Source of the DNA: Dromiciops gliroides | Lineage: Eukaryota > Chordata > Mammalia > Microbiotheria > Microbiotheriidae | Direction: 5' to 3' | DNA length: 64,000 nt | Assembly (NCBI RefSeq): GCF_019393635.1 | Contig: NC_057863.1 | Location: forward strand, 639,926,306-639,990,305 | Made by a program: the position numbers and the translations under genes | Notes under the pieces: generated by a model | Told to the model about the DNA's origin: nothing | Databases searched by the model: none | What the model saw: the letters and a program-made list of their open reading frames with translations, nothing else | In this document: one piece after another, positions 20,553-30,300 of the stretch | Position numbering within the stretch: the stretch's first letter is position 1 | Layout of the letters: each line of letters opens with the position of its first letter

Positions 20553-20897
20553 GTGTAGTGTTATGGAGACAGACAGTTGTGTCTGACTCTTCCTGACCCC
20601 ATATACCATACGGTCCATGGAGTTTCCTTGGCAGATGATACTGCAGTGGTTTGCCATTTCCTTCTCCAGTTATGTTGTTGTTCAGCCGTTTTTTTAGTAA
20701 TGTCCAACTCTTGTGACCCCAGTTGGGGTTTTCTTGGCAAAGATCCTGGAGTGGTTTAGCAACTGAGGCAAATAGGGTGAAGTGACTTGCCCAGGGCCAC
20801 ACAGCTAGTAAGTGTCTGAGGCTGGATTTGAACTGGGGAATATGAATCTTTCTGACTGCAGGACTGGTGCTCTATGCACTATGGTGCCACCTAGTTG
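20553..20897 (-). repeat. Two joined MAR1-type CORE-SINEs
   Basis: Two RTE/BovB-like tails in a row: GTGTCTGACTCTTCCTGACC (20579) and GTCCAACTCTTGTGACCCCA (20703), each with a TTTTCTTGGCAAAG-type stretch. A single SINE body then runs to CCACCTAG at 20894. The first copy is truncated at its tail part. Confidence 0.75.
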
Positions 20898-20929
20898 TAA
20901 TACTGTGTGCTACAGTAATCTTCCCCAAT

Positions 20930-21235
20930 TAGGTTAGGGGCAGAGATCATTTCTCTCTCTTCCTCTCTGTTTCTGTCTCTGTGTCTCTGTATCCCTCCCT
21001 TCTCCCTTCCCCTCCACCCTCCCCCTCCCCTTCCTCCTCTCTTCCTTCTCTTCCCCCTCTCCCCCTCCTCCTTTCTTTCTCCCTTCTCTTTCTCTCTTTT
21101 ACCCCTCCCTCCTTCCCTCTGTCCTTCCTTCTGTCTCTGTCTCTGTCTCTGTGTCTCTCTTTTTCTCTCAGTATCCACAGCTCTTACTGCTTGGCATACA
21201 GCAAGTACTTAATAAATGCTTTTTCACTCATTCAC
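20930..21235 (+). repeat. L2 3' end with a CT-rich expansion inside
   Basis: TTAGGGGCAGAGATCATTTC before the expansion and TTGGCATACAGCAAGTACTT, AATAAATGCTTTTT after it are one L2 tail. 20953-21172 is almost pure pyrimidine (CTCT, CCCTCC, CTGTCT). Confidence 0.7.
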
Positions 21236-21491
21236 TCATTTTCATTCATTCAACCTGTTTTGTGTACAGCATTTTCCAGCACCATAATTGTGAAGCTGGT
21301 CAAATTTGAGGTATGACTTTGCCTCTGTTTCCCCACATGGGGTCATATAACTAACTGAATGTGGGTATCGTGAAAAATTTGGCAACAGTAAAAGGTTATG
21401 TATACCTGTGTTATGTACCTATTATATACCCAGAGTCACATAAAAATTTCTTGGATGAAAAGGGGTCATGAGTGGAAAAAGTTTAAGAAGC

Positions 21492-21708
21492 CTTGGACTA
21501 GAGCACAACATTTCGAATCAGGAAGACCTGAGTCCAAACTCAGGTACTTACTGACTGTAAAAATGGGCAAGTCACTTAGCCTCTGTCTGCCTCAGTTTCT
21601 TCATCTGTAAAATGAGGGTAATAGGAGTACCTATCTCCCAAGGTTGTTGTGAGATTCAATTAAGATACTATTTGTAACATTTCCTTAAAGTGCTGCATAG
21701 TTAGTTAT
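21492..21708 (+). repeat. MIR SINE
   Basis: TGCCTCAGTTTCTTCATCTG and AAAATGAGGGTAATAGGAGT, then TGTTGTGAGATTCAATTAAG. Confidence 0.8.
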
Positions 21709-21713
21709 TTTGG

Positions 21714-21961
21714 GGCAGCTAGGTGGTACAGTGGCTAGGGTGCCAAGCTTGGAATCAAGAAGATTTATCTTCCTCAGTTCAAATAAGGTCTCAGACACTT
21801 ATTAGCTATGTGACCCTGGGCAAGTCACTTCATTCTGTTTGCCTCAGTTTCCTCATCTGTAAAAAAACGAGCTGGAGAAGGAAATGGCAAAATCACTCCT
21901 GTGTCTCTACCAAGACAACCCCAAATAGGGTCGAAAAGAGTCAGATATGACTAAACAACAT
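21714..21961 (+). repeat. MAR1-type CORE-SINE
   Basis: Head GGGGCAGCTAGGTGGTACAG, core CCTCAGTTTCCTCATCTG, GAGAAGGAAATGGCAAAATC, and RTE-like tail GAAAAGAGTCAGATATGACT. Confidence 0.9.
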
Positions 21962-22027
21962 TTTTAATGAGGGGGTGAATAGTACCTACAACAATTCCAC
22001 ACGGGCTTGAAGCATGTGTGTGTTTTT

Positions 22028-22028
22028 C

Positions 22029-22061
<33 letters not shown>

Positions 22062-22192
22062 GTGTGTGAGGCAATTGGGGTTAAGTGACTTGCCCAGGGT
22101 CACACAGCTAGTAAGTGTCAAGTGTCTGAGGCCAGATTTGAATTTCTGACTCTAGGGCCGGTGCTCTATCCACTTCACCACCTAGTTGCCCC
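22028..22192 (-). repeat. Poly(A)-tailed SINE with target duplication
   Basis: Flanked by TGTGTGTGTTTTT at 22015-22027 and 22195-22207. The T-rich tail contains TTTTC units. Confidence 0.92.
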
Positions 22193-22552
22193 TGTGTGTG
22201 TGTTTTTTAATGCCACACTTAATAACCATTCACAAAACAAACAGGGAAGTGGAGAAACCAAATTTTAAAAGGATTTTATATTAAACTTAACTTCAATAAT
22301 TTGCAAATGGATCAGAGACCTGCCTTAGAGGCAGGAAGATGAAGTCTTTCTAATACTGGCTATGGGACCACTTAAACTCTCCCATGACCCAAGTGACTCT
22401 CTACACCAATTGAACAAACATTTATTAAGCATTCACACAAAGTGGCACAATCCCTGGTGTCAAGAAATTTACATTCTATTGAGATATACAACATATGTAC
22501 ACAGAAGTAAGTGCAAAGAATTAGTAAAGTTGCAGAATGCTGTTTCTTTCTA

Positions 22553-22770
22553 AAAATAATTTTTATTGAGATCTTTTGTTTTTTACATCACCTATATTCC
22601 CTAATACAACCTTTCCCCTCCCTCCCAGGGTGCCCTCCCTTATAACCAAAAAATAAAAAAGAGGGAAAATGACCAATTTAGGGAAACTAACCAACATATT
22701 AAAAAAAAAATTCATGTTATATGCAGTGATCCTCACCCATAGTCCCCCACCTTTACTAAGTAAGGTTGGG
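22553..22770 (-). repeat. Marsupial interspersed repeat, copy 2
   Basis: Paralogous to 18120-18365: CCCTCCCTCCCAGGGTGCCC, GACCAATTTAGGGAAACTAA, TATATGCAGTGATCCTCACC. Confidence 0.5.
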
Positions 22771-22788
22771 GCACAGTTTGGTGCCAGA

Positions 22789-23520
22789 GGGAACTAGGTG
22801 GCCTTGTGGATAGAGGGCTAGATGAGGTCAGAAAGACATTAAATGGACTCTCTCTAGCTATGCAATCATAGGAAAATCATTTAGCCTCTCAGCCTTGGTT
22901 CCCTCATCTGTAAAAGGGGGAAAAATAATAGCCTTTCCCTATCTCACAGGGTTGTTGTGAGGATCAAATGAGACTATATCTATGTCTATGTCTATGTCTA
23001 TGTCTATATCTATATCTATGTCTATGTCTGTGTCTGTGTCTGTGTCTGTGTCTGTGTCTGTGTCTGTGTCTACGTCTACGTCTACGTCTACGTCTACGTC
23101 TACGTCTACGTCTACGTCTACATCTATGCCTATGTCTGTCTATGTCTATGTCTATGTCTATGTCTATGTCTATGTCTATGTCTATGTCTATGTCTATGTC
23201 TATGTCTATGTCTATGTCTATGTCTATGTCTATATCTATCTATATCTATGCCTATGCCTATGCCTATGTCTATGTCTATGTCTATGTCTATGTCTATGCC
23301 TATGTCTATGTCTATGTCTATGCCTATGTCTATGTCTATGTCTATGTCTATGTCTATGTCTATGTCTATGTCTATGTCTATGTCTATGTCTATGCCTATG
23401 CCTACGCCTACGCCTACGCCTACGCCTACGCCTACGCCTACGTCTACGTCTACGTCTATGTCTATATCTATATCTATATATAAAGTGCTTTTGCAAACCT
23501 TAAGGCAGTAGAGATAAAGA
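22789..23520 (+). repeat. MIR SINE carrying an internal hexanucleotide expansion
   Basis: Left part ends GTTGTTGTGAGGATCAAATG; the right part resumes at 23481 with AAAGTGCTTTTGCAAACCTT, exactly the following MIR segment. The expansion lies at the AT-rich join. Confidence 0.85.
22976..23480 (+). repeat. (TCTATG)n hexanucleotide array, 505 bp
   Basis: About 84 hexamers in homogeneous patches: TCTATG, TCTGTG, TCTACG, TCTATG again, CCTATG, CCTACG. Five of six frames stay open, producing low-complexity ORFs that are not genes. Confidence 0.98.
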
Positions 23521-23656
23521 AAGGGCTGGGGACTGGACCATGATTTCACTGGGATAGAGAATGCTCAGAAGAAGAAACTTCCTCTGCCAATACAAATCAA
23601 TACCTTCTCTTTGATTCATAGTCTTAGTGAACACAAGAAGTTAAGTAACTTACCCA

Positions 23657-23713
23657 GCCTGATGATGATGATGGTGATGGTGATGATGATCGTTGTTGTT
23701 GTTGTTGTTGTTA
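23657..23713 (+). repeat. (GAT)n/(GTT)n trinucleotide repeat
   Basis: GATGATGATGATGGTGATGG followed by GTTGTTGTTGTTGTTG. Confidence 0.9.
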
Positions 23714-23717
23714 CTGA

Positions 23718-23931
23718 TGTTAGGTGGTGAAGTGGATAGAGGGCTGGACCTGGAGTCAGAAACTACTTACTAGCTATGTGACCCTGGGCAAGTCACCTGA
23801 TCTCTATCTGCCTCAATCTTCTCATTTTAAAAATTGGAATAATAATAATAATAGCACCATCCTCCCTCCCAGAGTTGTTGTGGAGATAAAATGAGATAAT
23901 GTTTGTAAAGCTCTTTGCAAACCTTAAAGTT

Positions 23932-23932
<1 letters not shown>
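23718..23932 (+). repeat. MIR SINE
   Basis: TAGGTGGTGAAGTGGATAGA head, GTGACCCTGGGCAAGTCACC and GTTTGTAAAGCTCTTTGCAA end. Confidence 0.8.
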
Positions 23933-23969
<37 letters not shown>

Positions 23970-24010
23970 CACACACATACATGCAGATGTATATATACAC
24001 ATACATTTGT
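23933..24010 (+). repeat. (CA)n(TA)n microsatellite
   Basis: ACACACACACACATATATAT and a diverged continuation, starting where the MIR ends. Confidence 0.9.
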
Positions 24011-24039
24011 AGATAGATAGATACATATATAGCTATGTT

Positions 24040-24670
24040 TTTTTCTTTTGAAAATGTTAACCAAATTCTCTTCTACTCCCACCCATTGAGAAGGCAAGAA
24101 ATAGAATATCCATTATATATATGAAGTCATGCAAGACATATTTCCACATTAGCCATGGTGCCAAAAAAAAAGCAAGAAAAAATTTAAAAGTGAAAAAAAA
24201 GCTTCCATCTGTACTCATATTCCATCAGTTCTCTCTCTGGAGGTAGATAATATTTTTCATCTTGAGTCCTTTGGAATTATCATGGGTCATTCTCTCTCTC
24301 TCTCTTTTTGGCAGGGCAATGAGGGTTAAGTGACTTGCCCAGGGTCACACAGCTAGTAAGTGTCAAGTGTCTGAGGCCGGATTTGAACTCAGGTACTCCT
24401 GAATCTAGGGCCCATGCTTTATCCACTGCGCCACCTCGCTGCCCCCATGGGTCATCCTCTTAATCAGAGTAGCTAAGTCCTTCACAGATGATCATTGTTA
24501 CAGTGTTGCTGTTACTGTGTACAATATTCTCTTGGTTTGGCTCACTCCACTGTGCATCAGGGAATATAAATCTTCCTAGGTTTCTCTGAACCCCCCCCTT
24601 ATCATTTCTAAAAGCATAATAGTATTCCATCATAATCATATGCCACAACTTGCTCAGTAATTCCCCAAAT
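24040..24670 (-). repeat. LINE-1-type 3' region, split by a SINE
   Basis: CACATTAGCCATGGTGCC, TCTCTGGAGGTAGATAATAT and AGTATTCCATCATAATCATA are familiar from antisense L1 3' regions in marsupials. The SINE at 24291-24445 interrupts it. Family assignment is from memory. Confidence 0.55.
24291..24445 (-). repeat. Poly(A)-tailed SINE inserted in the LINE fragment
   Basis: Perfect 10 bp duplications CATGGGTCAT at 24281-24290 and 24446-24455. The tail has become a TCTCTC run. Confidence 0.95.
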
Positions 24671-24861
24671 TACTATTTGTTCCAAAGGGGAAGAAAGTAC
24701 TAAATAATTAGAAAGATGAAGAAAGGCCTTCTATACAAGGTCATTTGAATGGAGCTAGAGGAAAGTGAGGAAGGAGCATTCTAGACACTGGGGACCACTT
24801 GAGACCCAGACTAGTTGCCAGATTTGCCAATCTGCATCAGTGAAGGGAGTTTCCACCATAG

Positions 24862-25109
24862 GATGTGCCAATGTTCCGGGCACTGAGCTACAAATATTAT
24901 AGTATTATAAAGAGGATCCCATTTGACCTTCACAATAACCCAGGAAGGTAGGTGTTATTATTATTCCCATATTACAATTGAGGAAACCCAGGGAGGCAGA
25001 GGGTAAGTGACTTGTCCACAGTCAGCTAATAAATGTCTGAGGTCAAGTTTGGACTCAGGTCTTCTTGACTCCAGGCCCAGCTCTCTGTCCATTGTGCTAC
25101 CTAGCTGCC
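24862..25109 (-). repeat. MIR SINE
   Basis: TTCACAATAACCCAGGAAGG, TTACAATTGAGGAAACCCAG and CTACCTAGCTGCCC in reverse order. Confidence 0.85.
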
Positions 25110-25157
25110 CAGGCTTGGCCCAAAAAACCCACCCTATGGACTCTTAACAAAATAGTG

Positions 25158-25223
25158 CTGTGTGACCCTGGGCGAGTCACTTAGCCCCCATTGCCCCGCA
25201 AAAAAACAAACAAACAAACAAAA
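25158..25223 (+). repeat. 5'-truncated SINE with target duplication
   Basis: Only the last 40 bp of the SINE body (TGTGACCCTGGGCGAGTCAC) plus a CAAACAAACA tail. Perfect duplications AACAAAATAGTG at 25146-25157 and 25224-25235 show that it inserted already truncated. Confidence 0.9.
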
Positions 25224-25440
25224 AACAAAATAGTGACCAAAATGTCAAGCCTTTCTGCTCTGGCTTCTGGGAGAACCCGGAAAAGGAACAGCTCCGAGAG
25301 AAGAGAGTTCCCACAATATTCTCAGTGTTTGGGCTGAAAGAGACTTCATCTCCCTTGCCTTGGTGTAAGCGATTGATAGGGGAGCCCCGGTTCTCTTTCA
25401 GGGCCTGGTGCATTAATAGGAGAAGCTTAGAGCCTTGAGG

Positions 25441-25656
25441 GGGAGCAGCTAGGGGGCGCCATAGTGTACAGAGCGCTGGGCCTGAAGTCAGGAAGACTTC
25501 TTCCTGAGTTCAAATTCAGCCTCAGACACTGACCTAGTCACGCCACCCTGTTTGCCTCGATTTCCTCATCTGTAAAGTGAGCTGGAGAAGGAAATGGCAA
25601 ACCACTCCAGTATCTTTGCCAAGTGTAAGACACGACTGAAAGGACTGAACAACAAA
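25441..25656 (+). repeat. MAR1-type CORE-SINE
   Basis: GAGCAGCTAGGGGGCGCC head, CTGGAGAAGGAAATGGCAAA and tail AGACACGACTGAAAGGACTG. Confidence 0.9.
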
Positions 25657-25743
25657 AGAGCAAAATAAATCAAACAATACTTGAGGTTCTAATGGTGGAA
25701 TCTTAGCCTTTGGAAGGCAGCCTGGGGGAGGGCTTAAGTAGGA

Positions 25744-26012
25744 GGTATATGCATAGACGCATTCAGACAGAGACAGAGACACTGAGAGAAAGACATAGAA
25801 ATAGAGACAAGGAGAGACAACAGAGCCTGGAGCCTGAGTCACACAGAAGCATGGAGTGACACAGCCAGAGACAGAGATTCAGAGAGACCCACATAGAGAC
25901 AAAGACACCTAGAGAGATGGAAAAGAAGAAATAGAGATTCTGTGACAGGGAGAGACCAAAAGTGACACACAGCCAGACACAAGCTCAGAGACACTCAGAG
26001 ACAGCCACCGAG
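25744..26012 (+). repeat. GA-rich tract upstream of the DVL1 CpG island
   Basis: AGAGACAGAGACACTGAGAG-type purine-rich sequence, like the tracts at 2027 and 5508. Confidence 0.75.
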
Positions 26013-26229
26013 AAAGACAGCGGGAACCCGCCGGGTTCTCACCCGCAAGACCCTCCCTGCCCAGGACGGTCCCCAGATCCCTGGATGCCCTGAGATCGCC
26101 TCCCAGGGCAGCGAGCAGCCCTCCCCAAACCCTAGCCCCTGACAGCCTTCAGCAAGGGGGAAGCACGGGCATATTAAGGAGTCTCGTGACTGTGGGAGTC
26201 CCCCCCCCCCCGGACCCAGCCATGGTCGC

Positions 26230-27350
26230 GGGGGTCGCGGAGGGGGGAATAAGTGGGAAGTCCCCGGACTGCACCTCCCCACACCCTTCCCCTCAGGATC
26301 CCGGCCGGTGGAGCTGCGGTCCCTTTAACTCGGCCCTCGGCCGGGGAGGGGGGGTGGCGAGGTAGAGCCACGCGCAGAGACGTCGCGAGGGGGCGGAGGG
26401 GGGCGGGAGGCGGTGCCGGCGCGGGTGCGGGCGGGGGACTGGGCGCTGGGACTGGGTTCGGAGCAGAGGCTCGGGGCGGGGAGGGGGCGGCACGGAGGGA
26501 GGGGCCCCGGGCGGAGGCAGGCAGGGAGGGGGGCCCGGGGGCAGGGGGCCGGGCCTGGCCGGGCGGGGCGGCCGCATTACTCACGCCGCTAATTGCAGGG
26601 CGCAGGGAGCCCCCGATCCGGGCTCGGCGCTCGCCTGTCTGCGGCCCGCTTGGGCTCCAGGTCCGGCTCCCGCCGCCGCGGCCCTTTAGAGCTCGGCCAG
26701 TCCCCAGCCCGTCCCCGGCCCGCCTCCAGCCAGCCCGGCAGGCGGCCCCGCAGCCTCCCTGGGCCGGCGTCCGAGGCGGCCTCCCCCGGCGCGCCCGGGC
26801 CGGGGCGCGGATGGGCGGCCGCGGGGGCAGCGCGGGGGGCAGTAGCCGGCGCGCCGCCTCCGCCTGGACCTCGACTTCGGCCTTCCCCTGCGGCCGGCCC
26901 GGCCTCCCAGCGCGATCAGCAGCCGCCTCCGCCTCCGCCTCCGCGGCCTGGACCGGGGCCTGGGCCCCGCCGGCCCCGAAAGCCCGAGCCCCCGGCGCCC
27001 GGCCTCCGCTCCTGCGGCCGCGGCCGCGGTGCACTCGGGGTCCCGCACTCCGGGCTCCGCGCTGAGCCAGCGCCCCCGCCTCCTCTGCTCCCGGCGCCCC
27101 CCGCCCGGGGCTCCCCCGGCCCGCCCCCCATGGCGGAGACCAAGATCATCTACCACATGGACGAGGAGGAGACGCCCTACCTGGTCAAGCTGCCGGTGGC
27201 CCCCGAGCGGGTCACGCTGGCTGACTTCAAGAGCGTGCTCAGCAACCGGCCGGCTCACTGCTACAAGTTCTTCTTCAAGTCCATGGACCAAGATTTCGGG
27301 TCAGTGGCGGCCTCGGCGGCGCGCGTGGCTCCCGGGGCCCGGCTGGCCCC
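26230..27350 (+). promoter_or_regulatory. DVL1: CpG island, DVL1 promoter, 5' UTR and first exon
   Basis: CpG density jumps sharply at about 26230 and falls after about 27350. The stretch has many GC boxes (for example GGGGGCGG near 26391 and 26401), no TATA box and a C-rich leader ending at the DVL1 ATG (27130). It is the only strong CpG island in the window. This is the usual promoter class for a widely expressed gene such as DVL1. Confidence 0.9.
27130..27299 (+). CDS. DVL1: DVL1 exon 1 (DIX domain, start codon)
   Basis: Encodes [20 protein letters not shown] through MDQDFG, nearly identical to human. The donor is GGgtcagt. The ATG has C at -3 and G at +4, and the reading frame stays open for 179 codons upstream (see findings). 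Confidence 0.97.
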
Positions 27351-30300
27351 GGCCCCGGCCTTGGCTCCGGCTCTGACCCTGCCTCTACCTCTGCCTCTGG
27401 CCTTGGCCTTGTCCCTATCTCTGACCCCGTCCCTGTCACTGGCTCTGGCCCTGGCCCTGGTCCTATCTCTGTCTGGCCTTGTCTCCGGCGCTTGCCCTGG
27501 CCCTGGCCCTGGCCCTGTCACTGGCCTTGCCTCTGGCTCTGGCCCTGTTCCTGTCTCCGGGAGGGGGTGCTTTGGAGGGCCCAAACCTCTCCCTACCCCG
27601 GGGCACCTGTTCCCTGACAGAGGGGTGGAGCCTCTGGCTGGGGTCCTTATCCCCTCTCCTCTTGGTTGTGCCTCCCTGCTTGGTGTATGTGTGCGTTGGT
27701 GGGGTTCAGGGGCTCTGCAGATTTGACTGGGGTGAAGTCAGTCACCCCATGGTGGGGGGACACAGAAGTATTTAAGTGAGGGGGAAAAGCCAGACCTGCT
27801 GTCCTCCCTCATCTGTTTGAGTGTCAACACTGACTAAGGGTGAGTGGGGGAAAGTGGCAGGGTTTTTTGTCCTCTCAGACTCCTGGCTGGGCTGGGCACA
27901 CAGGGCTCTGTCCCTGGAAGGCCAGGCTAGGCCGCTGGAGCTAACATGGCTGCCCTGGCCAGAAGGCCCAGGGAACTTGGGGGGGGGGCACTAGTGTGGA
28001 GGCAACTACACACTCCTATATGGGCCACTTCACACTAACACCCCCCCCCCCATACCGGAGGAGTAGCTTCCACCTTTCCCCAAGCCTGAGACAAGGCCCA
28101 ACTCACTGCATTTCTTGGGGTTCTCTCTCTGGATCCAGGGTGATTAGTGGGGGGTGGAAATGGGGGGCTAGGGCTGTGTCATGGCTGAAACCAGGTCTGC
28201 TCCTCTCCTCCAGGATCCCTCCTTCTCCTCTCCAGGGTTTGCTTGACGTCAGCATAGTGGCCGCCTACCATAGTGACTGTCTGTAGGGCTTAGGGATCCA
28301 TTCACTGGACCCCAGAGTCTGCTGGGAACCTGTTACTTATCCCAACCTCATTGTCACCAGAGGGAAGGAAAGGAGAGTTACTAGCTTGCTTTTTTCAGGA
28401 GGGGCTAGTTAGCCAGGATGGCCATTGGTGGGGCTCATTTTCCTGGGGCTGATTCCTTGCTGTCCAAGCCCAAGGGAGGCCCTGAGCACAATTTCCTGGG
28501 CTCTGGCCCAGGTGCCCCCACTGGACTTGGCTGGTTGATCTCCCTCCTATTGATTAGGCCTGGTAGGGCCACTGACTCTGCCCTTGTTTACCGTCACTTT
28601 CTGAGAGTTTGACATTGAAAATTATTTCCTGGTTCAGATGGTTGCTTTTGCTGCCTCCGGCCCTAGGCAGTTGGGCTGCCTGCTCCCAGGCCAGGGTTTG
28701 GGGAGCTGGAGATTTAATGTGGGCAGCATTGAACCCCTCTCTCGGAGGACTGGGGAGCCAAGGTGTAAAGGGGCCAGCCCTGGGTGCTAATCCTGTGATG
28801 TCAAACTCAGAGAGAAAGTGGGGATCTGTAAGCCAGACACAGTGATCTCTGTAGGGGAACATACTGACTTAGAAAGCTACCTGTTAACATTATCTGTGTT
28901 CTACAGTGTTTGTATTTATTTGGTTAATTATTTCTCAATTACATTTTTAAAAGGGATCTGGCCTCCCTCGGGCCTATAGCAGCACTGGTCTATATAGCAG
29001 GAAGGAGCTGGCTTTGGAGACAAAAGGCCTGGATTTGAATTCTGGGAGTCCAGTGGAATTCTTTGATTTTTACAAGGCCTGGAAGGGACCTTAGCGAGAA
29101 TTTCTTCCACTTCTGAGTTGTGTGCCTTTGGGCAAGTCCCTTCCCCTATCTGAGTCTCAGTTTCCCCATGTGTAAAATGAAAGGGCTGGGCCAGGTGACC
29201 TCAGAGGTCCCCTTCCGCTTTCCGTCTGTAATCTGGTGGTTTTTTTCTGCCCCGAAAGACTCTTCTTCATTGTAGGCTTGAGGGCTGCCTTCCAATGATG
29301 AGGCCTTTCCTCCCTCTTCTCTGGCCCCCCCACACCCCCCAAGCTGAGGGAGCTTCAGGCACCTGGGGTAGAGACCAAGGATCTCTCTACTTAGCTCCGG
29401 GACTAGAGGCTTTCTCTTGCTGGACAGCGATGAGGCCCCCTCCTTAGAGGTTTTATTGGCTGGGAGGCCTCTGCTACTGGAGACAGTTCTTAGCCATTGG
29501 GGGGAGGGGCGTCAAGATTTCCCCCTTCCCCTCCCCCCCACCTCTGTGTAAATTGCAGCCTGGTTTTGGAAGCTTCTTTGTGGGTCTGGGATCATGGACT
29601 CTGGCCTTGAGCCTCAAAGACTCAAGGTTGGGGCTGTAAAAAGAATTGGCCGGTCTGGTGGTGTCTGAGCGAACCCACTTTCTGATGACCCAGGTTCCAT
29701 GCCCTTTTGGGAAGACCGGGCTGGGAAGCCTGGTCTGTTATCCCGGGGGGGGGGGGGGGGGGGGGGGGGGCGGGGGGGGGGCGGGGGGGGGGCGGGGGGG
29801 GCGGGGGGGGGGGGCAGGGTCTGGTCTCTGTTCTGCTGGCTTGCTTATTGTATTAAAAGTAAAGTTCCTTGGTCAGCTCCAAGGAGCCTGGGGCTGGGCT
29901 CTGGGGCTGGGGCTTGAACTGCGGAAGGAGGGGGCGCCTTCCTCTGAAGGCTTGCCTTCTCCCGGGCCTTGTTAGGCCTTTAAACACTCGCAGTCTGCGG
30001 TGACCCCCAAGCTTCAGGCTTTCCCCTTCTGCTGAGTCTTAGGGTCCTTTCTCTGCCTGAGCCTCAACTCCTGTCTTTTAACCACCTGTTGGATAATAGG
30101 AGAAGTTCTGGATTTGGACTGAGAACCTAGGTTTAGAGCCTGGTTTGGCTACCTTCTCCTCCAGGGGCCTTAGTTTCCCTACCTGTCAAACGATGGGATT
30201 GAATGAAGGTGATCTCTGAGGTGTCTTCCAGCTCTGTGTCTGTGATCTTGTGAACTGGGCTTGGCTCAAACTCTGCTACTTACTGCTCCCTCCTCCCCCA

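Noticed and set aside
22968-23549. Long open frames on both strands over the hexanucleotide array
   Set aside because: A six-base repeat without stops gives two-residue periodic peptides in five frames. No gene context.
26174-27034. 286-codon minus-strand open frame in the CpG island
   Set aside because: Low-complexity Ala/Pro/Arg composition typical of GC-rich DNA; no recognisable domain and it overlaps the DVL1 promoter.
27300-27726. Read-through reading frame after DVL1 exon 1 as coding sequence
   Set aside because: The consensus donor and the human protein both place the junction at 27299. The extension is a hexamer repeat.
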